This document shows, piece after piece, positions 5,297-7,085 of a DNA stretch of 7,085 nt. Where the stretch lies: positions 1 through 7,085 of the forward strand of contig JAFDET010000240.1 in NCBI GenBank assembly GCA_019310195.1. Reading direction: 5' to 3'. The translations under genes were made by a program, and so were the position numbers. A model generated the notes under the pieces. The model saw nothing but the letters and a program-made list of their open reading frames with translations, was not told the DNA's origin and searched no databases. Each line of letters starts with the position of its first letter. Position 1 is the stretch's first letter. Origin of the DNA: Deltaproteobacteria bacterium (GTDB taxonomy: Bacteria > Myxococcota_A > UBA9160 > JAFDET01).

Positions 5297-6600
5297 CTTG
5301 GGTCAGGCTCCTGACGGGCGAGGGCCAGGCGGCCCGGCTCCACCGGCGCATCGCCGAAGCGCATGATGTGCGGACGCCCCAGCTCCAGCGCGCGGAAGTC
5401 CACCTCGAAGGTCGGCGTGAGCACGGCGCCGTCCCACGTGAAGGCCTTCAGGTACTGCTCGTTGGCGGGGCCGGTCTTGTCCCAGTTGGCCAACAGCGAC
5501 GACGTGAAGTAGACGCGCTTTCCGTCCCAGGACTGCGACACCATGTTCAGGTGCGAGCCCATCTTCTTCTCGTACACCTGCTTGGGGCTGCGCGGCTGGG
5601 ACACGTCGAAGACCCGTGTGGTGCCGTCCAGGAAGCTGTCCACGAACAGGTACTTGTCGTCCGAAGACAGGCTGATGTCGACAGGCAGGGGCGGGTTCGC
5701 CGGATCGCCGATGGGTGCCAGGTCCACGGCCTCGAAGGTGCCGTCGGCCTTGCGGAAGATTCCCCAGAGCCGCCCGGTCAGGGCCGCGGTGGTGAAGGCG
5801 TAGTGGTGCCGGGGCTGAAGCGCCCAGCGGATCTCCAGCGGCGCCCCCGGAACCTCCAGCACCTGCAGGGGCTTCATGGCGTGGAAGTCCCACACGACCA
5901 CGGTATTGCCGAAGTTCTTCATCGCAGCCTGATCGTTGATGAGCTTCGGCAGCTCGGTCATGTAGTTGTTCTTGCCCGTGAACGACGAGGTGAGCATGCG
6001 GTTCAGCGCCACGTTGACGCGCGCGTCGTAGCCGTAGGGAGCCTCGTCGGGCATCCAGGTGGTGCGGATGAAGCGGCCCTCGTTGCTGTACTCGGCAATG
6101 CCGGTGCGCCCGCCGCGATCGTTGGCGTTGGACAAGCCGGTGATCAGCATGCGGCCCGGCAGGGCGTAGAAGGTGTGGGGTCCCACCACGCCGCCCGTGG
6201 CCTCGACGAAGTTGTCGATCTTGCGCACCAGCTTGGGACGGGACGGCTCGCTGGCCACGTCGAACACGAAGATCGCGCTGGAGTCGAGGCCGCCCACCCA
6301 GAGCCTGGAGCGGTCGTCGTTGAGGCCCCCGTGGTGCGCCTCGTGCCGGCCGCCCACCGAATAGACCGAGACCACCTTGCCGTAGTCCGGGCTCTCGGGG
6401 TTCGTGCCGATCGTCACGAGCTTGTCCGACTCGTCGCCCCAGCCCTTGACCCCCAGGGTCCACACGTAGACGTAGTCCTCCTGTCCCGTCACCTTCGGCA
6501 GGTAGGGGGACTGGCAGGTCTCGTCGGCCCGGGCGCCGACGGCCCCCAGGACCAGGCTCAAGGCGATTGCGACAGCGGCGCTGCGACGCTGCAGTTGCAT
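5293..6600 (-). CDS. mtoX: SBP56 family periplasmic methanethiol oxidase-like protein
   Basis: Encodes 435 residues of the selenium-binding protein 56 family, a beta-propeller whose studied members are copper-dependent methanethiol oxidases (methanethiol, oxygen and water to formaldehyde, hydrogen sulfide and hydrogen peroxide). Diagnostic segments are GQEDYVYVWTLGVKG (39-53), EAHHGG (87-92), FVFDVASEPSRPKLVRKI (111-128), GPHTFYALPGRML (140-152), GAPLEIRWALQP (252-263), DISLSSDDKYLFVD (308-321), SWDGKRVYFTSSLLANWD (357-374) and GRPHIMRFG (408-416). H89, H90, H142 and H411 fit the family's conserved histidines proposed as copper ligands. The Cys pair of animal SELENBP1 is absent; C29 is the only cysteine in the mature protein. 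Residues 1-25 are a signal peptide ending in ARA-DE. The ATG at 6600 has AGGAGG 7 nt upstream; the ATG at 6636 would spoil the signal peptide. It heads the operon. The family is certain and the oxidase activity likely but untested for this short subfamily. Confidence 0.88.
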   Translation of the reverse strand: MQLQRRSAAVAIALSLVLGAVGARADETCQSPYLPKVTGQEDYVYVWTLGVKGWGDESDKLVTIGTNPESPDYGKVVSVYSVGGRHEAHHGGLNDDRSRLWVGGLDSSAIFVFDVASEPSRPKLVRKIDNFVEATGGVVGPHTFYALPGRMLITGLSNANDRGGRTGIAEYSNEGRFIRTTWMPDEAPYGYDARVNVALNRMLTSSFTGKNNYMTELPKLINDQAAMKNFGNTVVVWDFHAMKPLQVLEVPGAPLEIRWALQPRHHYAFTTAALTGRLWGIFRKADGTFEAVDLAPIGDPANPPLPVDISLSSDDKYLFVDSFLDGTTRVFDVSQPRSPKQVYEKKMGSHLNMVSQSWDGKRVYFTSSLLANWDKTGPANEQYLKAFTWDGAVLTPTFEVDFRALELGRPHIMRFGDAPVEPGRLALARQEPDPR

Positions 6601-6607
6601 GCGGAAC

Positions 6608-6613
6608 CCTCCT
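6608..6613 (-). promoter_or_regulatory. ribosome binding site of mtoX
   Basis: A perfect AGGAGG on the minus strand lies 7 nt before the ATG at 6600. It fixes the start 12 codons inside the longest open frame and keeps the signal peptide charge pattern normal. Confidence 0.8.
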
Positions 6614-6626
6614 CTTGGCGGGCCGT

Positions 6627-6635
6627 ATCGTACCA
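6627..6635 (-). promoter_or_regulatory. candidate extended -10 promoter of the mtoX operon
   Basis: TGGTACGAT on the minus strand combines the TGn extension with a 4-of-6 -10 hexamer (TACGAT). A second TACGAT lies 8 bp upstream (6635-6640). The -35 at a 17-nt spacing would be TCACAC, a weak match inside the neighbouring palindrome. The leader would be about 20 nt. Confidence 0.35.
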
Positions 6636-6643
6636 TCGTAGGG

Positions 6644-6659
6644 GGCGTCGTGTGACGCC
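6644..6659. promoter_or_regulatory. perfect inverted repeat between mtoX and the glycosylase gene
   Basis: GGCGTC-GTGT-GACGCC has perfect 6-bp arms. It lies 9 bp before the glycosylase ATG and covers the expected -35 region of the mtoX promoter. It is well placed to be an operator or activator site acting on one or both divergent genes. Its binding protein is unknown, and the sequence does not match the TetR palindromes at 2518-2552. Confidence 0.5.
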
Positions 6660-6668
6660 GAGCACCCC

Positions 6669-7085
6669 ATGCCCGAACTGCCCGATGTGTCGCTCTACGT
6701 AGAACACCTGGAGCGCCGACTCCGGAATCAACGCCTCGAGGGCGTTCGCATCGCGAGCCCCTCGCTGCTGCGCACGGTGGAGCCTCCTGCCGCCGCCGCC
6801 GAGGGCCGCGCCCTGAAGCGCGTTTCGCGCATGGGCAAGCGCGTGGTGCTCCACTTCGAGGACGACCTCCACTTCGTGATCCACCTCATGGTGGCAGGCC
6901 GATTCCGCTGGAAGAAGCCCGGGGCGGCCGTTCCGCGCCGCCTGGGCCACGCCGCCTTCGACTTCGCCCCCGGGACGCTGCTCCTCACCGAGGCCGGAAC
7001 CAAGAAGCGGGCCTCGCTCCACGTGGTCGAGGGTGCGCCCGCCCTGGCCGCCTTGGATCCGGGCGGGCTCGAGGTGCTGGAGTCC
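6669..7085 (+). CDS. Fpg/Nei family DNA glycosylase (3' end outside window)
   Basis: Encodes the first 139 residues of a formamidopyrimidine-DNA glycosylase/endonuclease VIII family protein, which removes oxidised bases and nicks the abasic site. It starts with the invariant MPELPDV: P2 is the catalytic nucleophile after Met removal, and E3 the acid. K57 in RMGKRVV matches the conserved lysine of Fpg. HLMVAGRFRWKK (86-97) takes the place of the HLGMSG segment of typical MutM, and TEAGTKKRASLH (111-122) follows, both marks of a subgroup distinct from classical MutM and Nei. The helix-two-turn-helix and zinc finger lie beyond the right edge, so their presence cannot be judged. No clear Shine-Dalgarno precedes the ATG at 6669. 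It diverges from mtoX across 68 bp. The family is sure; the base specificity is open. Confidence 0.92.
   Translation, partial: MPELPDVSLYVEHLERRLRNQRLEGVRIASPSLLRTVEPPAAAAEGRALKRVSRMGKRVVLHFEDDLHFVIHLMVAGRFRWKKPGAAVPRRLGHAAFDFAPGTLLLTEAGTKKRASLHVVEGAPALAALDPGGLEVLES

Noticed and set aside
4127..5314. Long plus-strand open frame of 395 codons
   Set aside because: It lies opposite the GNAT and SCO genes, which carry full family motifs; the product resembles no protein family.
5077..6702. Long plus-strand open frame of 541 codons
   Set aside because: It is antisense to the SBP56 gene and part of SCO, and crosses the divergent promoter region; a composition artefact.

Overview
The window is strongly GC-rich, with almost every third codon position G or C, and its genes are tightly packed with good Shine-Dalgarno sites. 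This fits a high-GC Gram-negative bacterium. The periplasmic SCO/SBP56 pair, the Rsm22-like methyltransferase and the Fpg/Nei subtype suggest Myxococcota or a related proteobacterial lineage. That placement is inferred from protein style only and is weak. There are no RNA genes, transposons, CRISPR arrays or phage genes.

Layout from left to right. (1) 1-1115, minus: the 5' part of an M20 metallopeptidase resembling PM20D1 and carboxypeptidase S, cut by the left edge. (2) 1155-1934, plus: an Rsm22-like class I methyltransferase, divergent from (1) across only 39 bp. (3) 1948-2508, minus: a TetR-type repressor convergent with (2). Its own promoter carries two near-identical palindromes spaced 21 bp apart, a likely autoregulatory operator. 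(4) 2562-2768: non-coding DNA with a 13-bp-stem hairpin and GC-rich repeats. (5) 6600 to 2769, minus: a compact four-gene operon of mtoX-like SBP56 (methanethiol oxidase family), SCO1/SenC copper chaperone, GNAT acetyltransferase and class III aminotransferase. Two of its three junctions are ATGA overlaps and the third is a 27-nt gap. (6) 6669-7085, plus: the 5' part of an Fpg/Nei DNA glycosylase, divergent from the operon across 68 bp that hold a perfect 16-bp inverted repeat.

The most coherent system is the operon. The SBP56 protein has a signal peptide and keeps the histidines expected to bind copper, and it is followed directly by the SCO chaperone that would supply copper. Methanethiol oxidases of this family turn methanethiol into formaldehyde, hydrogen sulfide and hydrogen peroxide in the periplasm. 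The mtoX-sco pairing is known. What draws attention here is the coupled extension into a GNAT acetyltransferase and a PLP aminotransferase, and the head-to-head DNA-repair glycosylase that may share control. How the last two operon genes relate to sulfur chemistry is not shown by the sequence.
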